From the NCBI GenBank assembly GCA_032629725.1, contig JAFEVB010000002.1, positions 868,001-932,000 of the forward strand: a stretch of DNA of 64,000 nt, written 5' to 3'. The translations under genes were made by a program, and so were the position numbers. Source of the DNA: Gremmenia infestans. Lineage: Eukaryota > Ascomycota > Leotiomycetes > Helotiales > Hamatocanthoscyphaceae. Positions 37,701 through 49,706 of this stretch are shown here, piece after piece. Within the stretch, counting starts at the first letter, position 1. Every line of letters starts with the position of its first letter. Under the pieces are notes generated by a model. The model was not told the origin of the DNA, made no database searches, and saw nothing but the letters and a program-made list of their open reading frames with translations.

Positions 37701-38187
37701 TATGGCTTATATTCTAGGGAGTGTTTCTCGGTGGGCAGAGTGTGTATTATGTTCGTGCTTGAGATGGTGTATGGTGGAGTAGATCGATGGGCAAGGTGAA
37801 GCTGGTGAGGCTCTCCCACGACTAGCTAGCTCCCAGAACAAACGAAGTTGCTGCTTGCTGCGCTACGCCGGCGGAGTGATTGTTGTACTCTGGGATATAT
37901 TTTCTGTAAGGGAGACACACGGTCAGCGTGTTGTGTTGGCGTCAGTCGACGAGTCTGGGGGTTTGATGTTGACAAGGCTACGCTCTACGCTGCCTACAGT
38001 ATGAGCTCCGGGTGGCTCGATTGAAAGGAGGGGGTGGCGTAAGAATCTGCATCGGATTTCTCACGCCGATATCGATATCGATATTAGAGAAATTCAAACG
38101 TTAGCGGTAGATTGTTTAGTCATACTATATATATAGTACTGCTCTGGCATTCTATTCTCGTCTCCACGTTTGACTTTTGTCTCTGAA
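37701..38187. promoter_or_regulatory. Bidirectional promoter, CSN3 / proline gene
   Basis: A divergent 487-bp region. A short CGATAT tandem (three units, 38067-38085), itself palindromic, and a TATATATATAG element near 38126-38136, about 52 bp upstream of the ATG at 38188, are visible; the latter could act as a TATA box for the plus-strand gene. Confidence 0.5.
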
Positions 38188-39641
38188 ATGTCTCTCACCA
38201 ATGCTCTCCCTGTGGATGCTGCCAAAGCAGCCAAATCAGCTTCGCATGCCCTAGCAACACTGCCAACTTCTGCAAGAAATGATGCCCTCACAGCTATTCA
38301 TGTTGCACTTTCCCAGTCCAAAGATGAGATCTTGGCTGCCAATGCTCGGGATTTGACCGCTGCGAAAAATGCAGCTGAAGATGGCAATTTGAGTTTGAGT
38401 ATAGTCTCACGGCTGGACCTGGGCAAAAAGGGGAAGTGGGAGGACATGCTGAAGGGAATCTTGGATGTTCGTGAGCTAGAAGATCCTGGTATGGCAAATC
38501 TACATTCCCGCATGACTTGTCTATAACTGATTTTGAGGATTGAAGTCGGTAAAGTAACACTACGAACAAGGCTTGACGAAGGACTAGAGCTCGAGAGAGT
38601 CTCATGTCCGATAGGGGTACTTCTGATCATCTTTGAAGCTCGCCCAGAAGTCATTGCAAACATCGCCTCTCTTGCAATTAAGTCGGGGAATGCAGCTATT
38701 TTGAAAGGTCTAGGAATAACTGCCTACAAGAGTACGGTCACTAATGAGTTACAGGTGGAAAGGAATCAACAGAGTCATTTGTTGCAATTTCCAAGGTTAT
38801 TTCGACAGCTCTGGAATCAACAGTAGTTCCCAATACGGCAATTCAACTGGTCACGACGAGAGATATAATCCCCCAACTTCTGGCTCTTGATCAATATATC
38901 GACCTCGTCATTCCCAGAGGCTCAAATGAATTAGTACGGTATATCAAGTCGTCTACCAAGATCCCAGTTCTTGGTCACGCGGATGGTATTTGTTCAATAT
39001 ACCTCGAACAAACTGCCGATCCGGAGATGGCTGTCAGGGTTATCGTTGACTCGAAAACCTCATACCCGGCAGCTTGTAATAGTGTGGAGACCCTTCTGGT
39101 GGAACAAGCTTCCCTGGAGACTTTACTTCCTCCCGTGGCAGAAGCCCTGCTAGCCAAAGGCGTATCGTTGCGATGTGACGCCTCCAGCAAGAAGGCTTTG
39201 ACAGCGAAGCTCTCGCCACACTCATCTGTTATCCTTCAAGATGCAGATGAGAGTGATTTCGACACTGAACATCTCTCCCTCACTCTCGCCATCAAGACCG
39301 TGTCCACTGTCACGGAAGCAATTTCACATATTAATATCCACGGTTCTCACCATACCGACGCCATTCTCACCTCTGCGTCGCCTCTCGCAGAGCAATTCAT
39401 GTCCAGTGTAGACTCCGCCGGCGTTTTCTGGAACACTTCTACGCGTATGGCTGATGGGATGCGGTTTGGTTTCGGGACGGAGGTCGGTATCAGTACCAAT
39501 AAGATCCATGCGCGAGGTCCGGTAGGTTTGGAAGGGTTGATGATCTACAAGTACAAGATTCGAGGTGGCGGTCAAATTACTGCAGAGTATGGCGAAGGCA
39601 GTGGACAAAGAAGCTTCAAGCATGAAAAATTACCTTTCTAG
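38188..39641 (+). CDS. pro2: Gamma-glutamyl phosphate reductase (proline biosynthesis)
   Basis: It reduces gamma-glutamyl phosphate to glutamate-5-semialdehyde with NADPH, the second step of proline synthesis from glutamate. The model is join(38188..38488, 38546..38707, 38755..39641), 449 residues, normal for the family. Diagnostic blocks: [20 protein letters not shown] and [20 protein letters not shown], then [11 protein letters not shown] across the second intron, [12 protein letters not shown], and the active site [12 protein letters not shown] with the catalytic Cys at about residue 262. The first intron joins [11 protein letters not shown], with the acceptor at 38544-38545 chosen by frame. 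Unlike the plant and animal P5CS it is not fused to glutamate kinase. Yeast calls this gene PRO2. Confidence 0.95.
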
Positions 39642-40424
39642 ATTGAGTCCTTGAAACCAAAAGCGTATCATTTTTAATATTTCCTGTTATCGGTTCTCAA
39701 CACCTGGACTGGTATGTAAGTTTACTCAAAACTCTAAATTGTGCATGCGTCATACATTGAGACGTTTTAGGCAGTCTTTTCAGTTTCTATAACGCCTGCC
39801 TGCGTATTTGGAATTGATAGATCTGGTGCTGGCTTCTTTCACAGAATCCAACCTTACGAGCCCCCGTTTATATTTTCTACCGCCACCATATGTCTCTCGA
39901 AACGGCTAAGAATTGTTGCAAAGCACTATAAGCACAAGGCTACATATCTTTCCAAAGCCTACTTGACTTCCTTTGCTTCTAGTCTCCTTTGCATTCACGG
40001 TCTTGAAACGTCTACTTGTTCGGATGGGAAAGCACAGAAGCGGCGGAGTCTGCATAATGGGAAGATAATATATATGCCCTCGCAGAGGATGATGTGTATT
40101 ATTGACATTTGCCACTTTAGGCCGCTTTGAAAGTTACATCAAACTGCGCAGGGGCATATTCGCAATCATATCAAGAATCGAATTACAAATGCTTTTCCAT
40201 CCCGAGCTTTTGCAAGGGAGACATAGGGAATGATCGAGTGCACACATATATACAGTAGGTGGGGAAATATCGAAGAGACGCCAGCCACATATTGACACAT
40301 TACTCCAATCCCCCATCCGCTCCTTCATTATACAAAGCAACAAAAGCAGCGGAACAGGGCGTGAGCCAAATTCGTATTAACGCCAACCTTCCCGTTCCAC
40401 TCCACTCCAACAACATAAAACAAA
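39642..40424. other. Convergent intergenic region, proline gene / ApsA
   Basis: Nothing but presumed 3' UTRs of the two flanking genes. No coding frame with support. Confidence 0.5.
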
Positions 40425-43400
40425 TCAAAAGCCTCGGAATGGGTCGTGACTGAACCCACTGTCGAAATGGCCATATTCTTCTTCGCCGGCGGTCTTGCTT
40501 CCAGAATACCAATCGTCGCTCGGTCGTCCCCGACTTGAATAGTAGCTGTCTCTATTCCGGCTCCTTCGTCTTCTCTCTCGGCTCCCTCTCCGTTGCACGC
40601 TCACCATATTTACTTGTTCTTGCTCCTTGGGAAACTCGTCAAAACGCGATGCCATGGGGCTAATGAAAGCCTCCATCCTCATCGTGCCTACTGCATCAAA
40701 GAAGTTGTTGACTGGCCTGTTGGAAGCATCCGATGTTCGGACGGATGAGCGACCGCTAACACTCATGCCTGTGTAGCCTGCTGAGACTGAGGAAGCAGGC
40801 TGGGATTGGTAGATGTCGGAGGAACCATTAGTGCCCACGCTCATACCAGCAGTGCTGGATGTAGGCGCGTGACTACCTGTGCCGGTTGGACTTGAGAAGC
40901 CACGGAATGAAAGAGGAGGTGGAATCCGTGAGCCGGTGTTGCTACGCTTCCTGTTGTGGCTAAGAGGGGGCCCATGAGAACTTACTCGTTCAGAGAAACG
41001 CGGCACGAAGGGCGGATCGGCTGCTGAGGGCATTGGATCTGTGCGGCTAGAACGGATTGATTCAACTTCACGGATACTTTGGTCCGTTCCGCCATACTGA
41101 GAGGAGTGTACGCTGGTTGGGCCTGAGCGTGCGGTGAAGGTTTTGCCTTTGGCTACGCGAATCGAATCGCGGATGCCATTTCTGCGGAGTCGGCCACCGA
41201 CTTGAGCTACTTCAAAATTGGGAATCACGGGTTGCGGTGCTGGAAGTGGTGCTTGAACTATCTCTGGGACGGCTTGTGATGAGTGGGCGAGGAAGGACAG
41301 TGCTGTGAGCCAGACATAATGCCGCTCTGGTGAGATAGCAGTGAACTTGAGGGCACGGGCTGGAGTTAAGATCAGGATTGATCGATTGAAGATTGGTCCT
41401 GATCCTTTAGGGGGGCTGTTGTCATCCTTGACGTCCAATACTGATTGAATGGCCACTACTGAAATTAGTAAAGCCCAAGGAACCATAAATACACCAGTGC
41501 AACTTACGCTTCCTACCCGTCTTACCCATCAGTGCCGACCCAGATGTTGGCTGCTTGGAGCTCCACATTACAGCTCTCTCGTAAGGAGCAAGCCAGACCC
41601 AGCGTTTGTGACGGACACCGTTCACACTATCGCCCTCGGCGCCACTGGCATCGGCCACACCGAATGACTTGCGTCGTCTCACATATTTGAACATCCACTC
41701 GCCAACCATGGTTTGTGCAATAGCATCGACAACGCTCGTAGCTTGGTTGGTACTTCCAACCGATCCACTGCCAGTGTTTGAAGTGTTGGTCGTGTTAGCT
41801 GTATAGGCCGTGGTGGTGGATGGTTGTTTTCGGTGACTTCGGTACCGACTACTGCCAGTGTCCCTCATATACCGTGGAGTTGTGATTTCATTGCTAGGCA
41901 TCGGTGGCAGTGAAGGACTTTCGGGAGCTTCTGTTGACGGCGACATTGGCGGAGGAGATCGACTACCCTGGCGCCGATAACTTCGGCCGCCTCGGGGAAG
42001 AGCCGCTGCAGAGCGAACTTTCCGGATGCTGTTTGCTCGGTAGTGACCCCTACCAGACCCTCGTCCCCAGGTTGGGCTTCTATTTCCATCACTTGGAGCA
42101 CTGGTACTGACAGGCGGACGTCGAGAGCTAGCCCTAGTAGGAATCGGGAAAGGGGGCTCTTTGTAAAGCTCAGGGATGCTGGGGCTTCGAGAACGACCTT
42201 GGTGTGCAGCTACACCACTTTGGATGAGAGCAGCACGGCGCATGGTATTTGGCTTGTTATTAGTAACAAGGGTTAGGGGCTTATCGAGCTGACGAAGTGG
42301 CTTCATCGAGGTTCGTTGCGTGTCTGATTGAACTTCGGCGGAGCCATAATCGCCATACTCGTCGTATTGACTATTTTGCTTCATTGAGCTCTTTCCTGGA
42401 GTGGCTTTAGAAACCTCGGTAAGCGCCAAATTCTCCGGGACTGACGTTGGTCCTGATGCACGGTGCTTGCCGGCTCTCTTCGTGCCTGACTGGGGATTGG
42501 GTGCTGAGAGAGGAGTTCTGTAATCATTGTCACTCATATCTCCATCAGCAAAGTCGTCGGCATCATCAGAGCTGACGTTCTCGAACCCCGCGAACAAGCT
42601 GCTGATACGGTGAGGGCGTCGAATTGATCCCTTGTCTTTGGTCAGGAATCCATCATCGTTATTCCCAGGATAGGCGTCACGAGTCTCGCCACGAGCGGGC
42701 TCAGGTGGTGAGGATGGAATCTCTTGGTCCATGCTTGGACGGTTCAGACGTCGAGGACTTCGTGGAGGGATATTTCCCGGAACAGGTGAAAATCGGTTCA
42801 CATCATAATACCCTGGTTCCGGGGATGGCGGGTTTGAAGATATTGAGGAAGGCTGGAGATGTGGTGGGAGCAAGTTTAATCTTTTGTCCACTCTGATCTC
42901 CTCTGTTTGAACGGATATCGACCTCGACGGTACGGGTACCTGCATGCTCACTTGGCAGCCTACATCCTTGAAATACTGGGGAAGTCGATTTTCACGCGGC
43001 GTTGTGGGAGCGGAAGTTGGAGGATGAAGCTGAATGGAGGGGACTGGGATTGGGATTGGTGGTGGAGGCGCGGCTCGTCTGGGTGATTGCAGCTCGGGAG
43101 CATCTGTTTGCGTTGACATTGATATCATTTGGGGTGTAACGACAATCTCTGTTGGTGGTGGAGGTGGGGGGGCTCTGGTAGGTGATATAGGCGTTCTAGG
43201 AGGGCTCAGAGGCTCTTCGCCAGTCTGAGATGCTGCAGAAACCATCCGTCCTCCGCTTGACGCTTCAATCATCAAAGGACTTGCATGCACACGCTTCCTT
43301 CGCTGATTAGCCTCTATTTCCCACTCTCGTGGAACATGTTCTGGCTCCAGTCTCTCCTCTTTGGCAATATCATCAGCGCCATTTATCGCCAAATGCTCGA

Positions 43401-44567
43401 CTGGGGATTGAGAAACAGACGCAGGCAACTCAGGCGATGGAGGAGGTGAATATTGAGACCCGGTATCAATATACTCGACTTTGACCTTCGGTGGTACCGA
43501 CTCATCGTCTTCCAGGATGCCACCTTCAAGTCTTTCCAGTACTGATTGATTCAGTATTAGCCTGCCTCGTGCAACGCTGCCTGGTCGCATGAGACTCTCA
43601 TTGCTCTGGTTACGTCGATGATGCTTGGAGAAGACGCTCTCGCGGCTCTGCGTTCGATTGTGACGGACAGAGAAAGAGCTTTCCCTCCCATCTTGATCTG
43701 TCTGGACTTCCTCATCATCGTCGAGGCCCAACTCATCTGCCAAGCTAATCCCGTTCAGTTTTGTTCCACCATTGGGGCCGTTCAGCATTGAGAATCGAAT
43801 ACTATTGGTCATGCTCATGCTCCGCACACTGGCAGTGTCACTCTGGACAGGATCTCGAGACATCTCCTCTGCTTCACTTTCAGGCTGCTGCTGTGCATTT
43901 TGGTGGTTTGCTTCATACGCAGCAACTTCGTCGAGTACAGCTCTCAATCGTCCCTCAGCCACATGAACTTTGTGCTCCAGCTTCCTTTTATCGTCTTGCC
44001 AATTGTCTTTATCTCTCTCCCACAGCTCATGGACTCGGTCGGACTCGTCGTCCTGGCTCTTGATTTTCTTTTGCGCCGTTTCCAATCGCCGTTTCATGTC
44101 ATTATTGGATTCCGCAGCGTCATCACGTTCTCTAGCAAGTTCAGAAAGTGCTGAAGACGTTCCTCCTTCCAATAATGCCAATTGACGCTTTAGCGACCGA
44201 TTTTCCTTCGCGGTAGCTCCAAGGTTGGTTTCCACTTCTTCGTGTTCTCCTAGGGTATTATGCAATGCCGACTCCAAGCTTTCAATTGTTTTGATCTTCT
44301 CCTCCTGGTCTCTCCGCAGGGCTAGAATCTCGGAAACTAAGTTCGCGTGTAATGTTGGGGTAAACCTTCGAGGGTCGAGTATGGAAATACTATTGCGCTG
44401 TTAGTTCCGACTATCTGCCTACAGGGTAAAGGAGAGTACCTTTCGTCTCGTGTGATATCCTTTGATCCTTGGTTTGGAGGCGGTGATGATGATTTCTGGC
44501 GAGAAGATCGCCGCGAGCTCCTGGAAGGAGTCCTATACGCCCCTCCCTCATCTTCAGTCTCCCACAT
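40425..44567 (-). CDS. apsA: ApsA/Num1-type cortical nuclear-migration protein (Mcp5 PH domain)
   Basis: A cortical anchor that holds dynein and positions nuclei and mitochondria (Num1 in yeast, ApsA in Aspergillus, Mcp5 in fission yeast). The model is complement(40425..41458, 41508..44389, 44440..44567), 1347 residues. The N-terminus has coiled coils (LVSEILALRRDQEEKIKTIE; RLETAQKKIKSQDDESDRVH). A long disordered Ser/Pro region follows, with several repeated blocks of the type VSAASQTGEEPLSPPRTP / MISMSTQTDAPELQSPRRA / SISVQTEEIRV. The Mcp5-type PH domain lies at about 925-1070 (MVGEWMFKYVRRRKSFG, WVWLAPYERAVMWSSKQP, HYVWLTALSFLA), split by a 49-bp intron at GRK|L. The C-terminus is basic and Ser-rich. 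The start MWETEDEGG is the first ATG. It appears shorter than Aspergillus ApsA. Confidence 0.87.
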
Positions 44568-45361
44568 CTTCTTTCCGTAAGATGATTCCTTAGGGAAGCG
44601 AAAGTTCACTAGGGTTTCTGCTCAATCTCTCCATCAAAATCCCCGAATGCTCTATCAATTGTTGTTTAACGTGTATTGCTCGTGGTGTTGCATCCGTGTT
44701 CCCTGGATATATCCCGGTCCTGTTTTAGAGGACTGATTAGGTTCTCAGAAGAAAGTGCTCCCGGATACGCTTTGGCATAAGTTAGCTTCAAGCTCCATCT
44801 ACTCAAGGATACCCAAGAAAGCTCGCCCCAACCGCAATTTGCCAGGTCCAACCTGGCGCGGGTGAATCGTGGAGGGTGAAGCAGAAAATAATATAGTACC
44901 TCGAATATGGCACCAGATATGCTTTGTTTCAAGATATTTCTACACACCGGCTAGTCCATAGCCCGACAAATGAAGCGCCTTGTTGCATGAATATGCGTCA
45001 GAAAGGTGATTATGGCCGTTGCTCATCATTCATTGCGATCCATGTCCCTTGGTCCTCTTGTGAATTGGCGTAATAGAAGAGCTTGTTTGATAAATTTCAG
45101 CGACACTAAACACGGAGACTTGGCATAAAGTAGTTGCAATGAATAATGCGAGATTTGTTGTCTTAATGCGCTGGTGCCTGACGTATTAGCAACAAATTGA
45201 TTGATAGGTAGTACTGGTGGTTCTTGTCGCAGAGATGCAATCTTTGACCAGGACGCTCGAGTCTCGACTTACCCAGCTTGTCAAGTTGGCCCGTGGAAAG
45301 CAAAAGCTTTATTGATTAAACTCGTAGGGCCCTACAAGTCGATTGCAGCGCGGGGAACAGC

Positions 45362-45414
45362 AGAGGCAAAAGCAGAAGCAAAAGCAAAAGCAGAAGCAGA
45401 AGCAGAAGCAGAAA
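45362..45414 (+). repeat. (AAAGCAG/AGAAGC)n hexamer repeat
   Basis: Nearly perfect runs of GCAAAA/GCAGAA units. Frames through it encode Ala-Lys/Glu or poly-Leu strings and are not genes. Confidence 0.85.
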
Positions 45415-47119
45415 CACGCAACAAAGACAAGGAAACGCGTTCAACGATAATGTACAGAGCAATGCAAATGAGAGAAACAAAGTGAGTGCAGGCTGCATGA
45501 AGATCATGAAAGAAGCCTACGCCTACTGTAGGAACACACGGACTGTGACAAGGATGGCGCCTTGCTCGAATGAGGTTAAAGGAGCACGGGGGATTTGTTG
45601 TATCCGGGGTGCACGACAATTTGACAAGGAGATGAGTGGCACGAATAGGGAAAGCCCCCTAAAAAGCGCTGGTGGACGAGTCGCTGGTTCACCACTCACG
45701 GGGGTACGAACCTGGTGAAGTCTGGCTTGGGTCGTAATGATGGGCTAGGGAGACTAAGCGACATGCAAGGCACTTCACATTTACGGTAGGGTAGGTGTAG
45801 GGTATGATATCGGTACTCGTAGATCACTTTTCCTGATTAAATAAAGAATAAATTGATTAAACGTGCGTACCTCCGTATTCGTACGGTACAGTAGTAGCGT
45901 AGGTAGGTACGGAGTACTTCGTACTTGTAGCTTTGCTGCTTCGGATGTTGGCGTGCTGGGATGATCCTTTGCCAATTGAACCTTTCTCTACTTAGGTCCC
46001 CTCCCCAAGGCCTTAGTAGGTGAGGTGAGGTGACTTGAAGACTTCAAGACCTGTACTCTATTCCGTACCAAGTAAGTTGTCCATGTCCATGCTGCAAGAG
46101 AAGGCTTTGGTTTGCAACTCTTTCCCCAGATCCCAGGGGCCCATTGAGCTTTGACTTGCGAGAGGATGAGGATGAGAATGATCTTTGGTTGGTGCAATAC
46201 GTACTCGTACTGCATGCACTTCGTACTCGAGTACTCCGTACTTCAAGGTAGACTGTACTGTTGACGACTCGGAATCCGGCCACTCCAAGCTCCCCTGGAT
46301 CTCCCCTGGATACCGTATGGCTCTGGACCCTTGACATCCAACGGCCCGCTCAGCAGCCAGTCAACCGGGTGCAGCACAATTTACATAAAGTCACTTACCT
46401 CCGTACTTACGGAATATCATAGGCTGTGGGACTTTTTAGGCCGCAGTAATTGGCTACAATATCGCAGAGCTGAGCTGAGATGCAAAATGGATGCAGGAAA
46501 GTGGAAAGGGGGATGATCAGCTAGCGTTTCAATCCATCCCATCTACGAAATGCTGGAATGCTGGAACTGGACCAGGCTCTTCCCGCAGCCCCGCTGTGCT
46601 AGACTACGGAGTAATCTCCAAGACTCCAACAAGCCATACGGTCCGTACCCTTAAATTTACCTTTTGCCAACCCGGCAGCTTTGCCTGGCTTTTATCTAGT
46701 ACAAGTGTTTCGTACATTGAATACCGAGGGTACGGACCTTTGTCGCCTCGGGAGATCTTCGATCATGTTCTGGAATTGGGTCGGAATCTGGCACGTTCAA
46801 AGCTCACAGAAAATGTAAATATATCGACTAAAAGCCTCAGCCGGATGCTCGTCGGCAAATGAGTGAGGCGGTTGTTTCACGGCCGGCTTGGCACCACTGA
46901 CGGCTGGGCTCCTTTCTTTTAAGTTTTCATCCTTCGTGGAATTCTAATACACTTATGGTAATCGTACGTCGATTTATGGCTATCTAGCAGAAGCTTGGTG
47001 ATCATTCTTGCTCACTCTGCATTCGGAGTGTTATATAAAGTATTTGCACATATGTTCCTTGCAAGTGCCTCCAGATTGATATGAGCACTGAGCAGGCTTC
47101 CCGCTCAGATTAATAAATT

Positions 47120-47141
47120 GGGGGGGGGGTTCCGCCCCCCC
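47120..47141. other. Perfect G10/C7 hairpin
   Basis: Ten G residues, a five-base spacer TTCCG and seven C residues can fold into a short, very stable hairpin. Homopolymer length could also be affected by sequencing error. Confidence 0.6.
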
Positions 47142-48164
47142 AGTCTTCTTCTGAAGCTTTGAGGCTCAAATTCGTAAATCGTGCGCCGGAAGCATAGCAG
47201 AGCTACATCTTCAAAAAAACCATCTAGTATCACTTCTAGATTAAGAAGTACCATTTATTCAATGTTCAAGATGTTCGCCAAGATAAGAGTATAAATGTCC
47301 TTAGTTATCCAGATCAAGTTAGTGGTCACAATGCTTCAGTTTTCCCCTTTAGTCACCATTGAGAGGTAAACTTACTTGCTTTTTGTTCCTCACGTCTCAC
47401 AGTGGAGATAATATTTACTCCATAATTATCTATTTCGTGCCATGCACAGAGCTCCTGTTCGAGAAGTCTCATTTTAAGAATAGCCTATTCCCTGTCATGA
47501 AAAAGCCAGTCCAATTATATACGGAGCATGCGGGAATCTGTCTCCACGCCAGGCAGGCTAAGCAGTCTCCACTGGCAGACATAGAGAAAAGAAGCGAGCA
47601 CTTTTTATACTCCGTAAGACGATTACTGTACTAGTGCTGTGATGAAGATGACGACTACGCCTTGAAATCGCCCGGAGTCGAAGTTTCGGTCTCGCCTTTA
47701 GCTATCTTCCTTCAGCTTTGATAAAAACTACTACCGGTACTGTAGTATATACCATGCAGGTGCATCACATCCTATAACCTTGTATCTACCTAGGTAGTGA
47801 AAATAAACTATTCGTCTTCGCCCCTTTCATTATCAGTTACACCTTCTTTGTAAATGAAATTTGCTCGTTGGATTCCCCTGAGCTATTGACTTCTTGGCAA
47901 CCGCCTTGTCATTAAAATGTCGCAGCCTTTCATCCCCCTCAATCAACAGGTTATGTATAGTTCCTGCGGGGAACCGCAAACTGCAAGTTGCCTTCAGCCG
48001 GCAGCATGCAAATTAATATCGAGATATAGACCCCGGGCTGCATAGGACTGCAAAATTTCGCCACGTTGCATCACATGCAGCGTGAACCGCCGTGAAGTAA
48101 AAAGGGCATCGTCAGAATATACGAACATATTCAACACAACCTCAGAGGAGGAAATAATAGGCTC

Positions 48165-49239
48165 TCATTCTATCCCAAATCTTCTGGCCACTTCAAGGAA
48201 ACCATCTTCTTCCTCTGTGACCCACATGTCAACCCACGTCTTCGCATCCTTGTATTCCTCCTGGTCTGTTGTCCAGTCTTCTTCCTGTTTCCTCTCGACG
48301 TATATTGTTTTGAAGCCCAACCTCCGCGCGGCTTTCAAATCGTCAAGATGGGCTGCAACCATGGCAACGTCAACAGGCTGTACACCCATTGCCTTCGCTG
48401 CACCTAGGTAAACGCTGGGATGCGGTTTGTACGCCTTGAAATCTCCTGAAGATTGCAACATCTTGAAGCCCAAGTTGCCATGTTGGTTCAGATCCTTCAA
48501 CAAAGACTGATTGCCATTTGACAGGGTCGAAGTAATGAATTTGGTGCCTAACTTGTGAAGTCCGGCAGACGAATCTGTCCATGGATCAAGGTAATGCCAT
48601 ATGAGGCTTAATTCCTCGACTTCATTTTCTGTGTACATCCCTTCAAGTTGCCAACTCTTGAGAAGATCTATGAGAGCCAAGTGGTGGTGAGTATCAATGT
48701 CCAGCCATTCAGTCTCGCCGGGCACGAAGCCTCTCGTGAATTTCTTGTAACTGTTCCTCCACTTCTCCGCAGTCAGCATTATTTGACAGAGAAGATTTTC
48801 ATGTCTTCAAACTCTCGAGATATTGGCACTTATGAATTTGTTCCAATAGGGAGATGAACGATGAAGACAATATTTACCTCTTGCGCAAATTGAGCCCAAT
48901 CTGTATCTGTCAACGTCGACAAGCGAGCACGGACTTCGGGAGACAAGTTTGCTGATCTTGAAGATGAAGAGGTTTTATTAGCAGCGCTATGGACCAAGGT
49001 AGAAGTTACAGTCTTTCTCCAATCAACTAATACCCAGCAAGTCAATGAATGCTTTGTCAAACTGTGGGACGGCTTGTGGGACGGATAAATTTTTCATACT
49101 CCCATACGACGCATGTACTTTCAGCAGCTTTCCCTAGGATACAAGGAGTACTGAAAGGAAGGCTTGTAAACGACATACCTACAGTTCCAAAAACATCAAA
49201 GGTCAACGCCTTGGGAGGGGTCTGGAGGATACCAGGCAT
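48165..49239 (-). CDS. HAD-superfamily hydrolase, type II haloacid dehalogenase-like
   Basis: A soluble HAD hydrolase of the type II 2-haloacid dehalogenase subfamily; fungal members mostly have unknown substrates. The model is complement(48165..48761, 48878..49026, 49179..49239), 268 residues. Motif I is FDVFGTVVDW with nucleophile Asp15. Then FAQEWRNSYKKFTRGF across the second intron, TSTLSNGN (motif II Ser/Thr), KPHPSVYLGA (motif III Lys) and AAHLDDLKAARRLGFKTIYV (motif IV). The first two exons are short (61 and 149 nt); acceptors at 49027 and 48762 were chosen because they restore the family sequence. The gene diverges from the membrane-protein gene across 467 bp. Confidence 0.87.
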
Positions 49240-49706
49240 GATGTTGATTATGACTGTTATAGATAACTTTGTTTGGATCAGATGAAAGAAACAAATCAAG
49301 CCAAAAGCACAGCTTCAGAGAATACTACACGCCAAATATACCTGGACATACATACATATGTGTGCGTGTATATACTTAATGACATCAAAGCTAACCTGGA
49401 AGCTTCCGGTAACCCCCGATAACAACCGTGGGATAAATTCAGGACGGGGGAAGGGATAAATCAGCCCAGCTCAGCGCAACCCCTGCAACCAAGCATTACC
49501 CCATACTCCAGCGCGTCATATACTAAGTAAGTACAGACTTTAACAACAGAAAATCTTTCAAGCAAAAACACGCCTACAGATTCGACGAACTCACTTCACC
49601 AACACACAATTGCTTGCTTCTCCATTGCTGTTCAACACCAAAGGAAGGCCCACAACATGCGAAAGTAGAGTCCCTTGTTCTTTCCACGCTCCACACCGAA
49701 AATACC
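49240..49706. other. Bidirectional promoter, HAD gene / membrane-protein gene
   Basis: A 467-bp divergent region. No repeat or other element that I can name; the plus-strand leader may start within the last 150 bp. Confidence 0.45.

Larger units (their letters stand above)
44568..48164. other. Gene-free 3.6-kb region with repeats
   Basis: No gene supported. It contains a purine-rich (AAGCAG)n array (about 45362-45414), several copies of a TACGGAGTA/TACTCCGTA motif, a G10-TTCCG-C7 hairpin at 47120-47141, and many short GTAC-rich palindromes. Promoter sequences for ApsA should lie just above 44568. Confidence 0.55.

Noticed and set aside
45316..45619. Poly-Leu minus-strand frames
   Set aside because: Translation of the AAGCAG repeat array.
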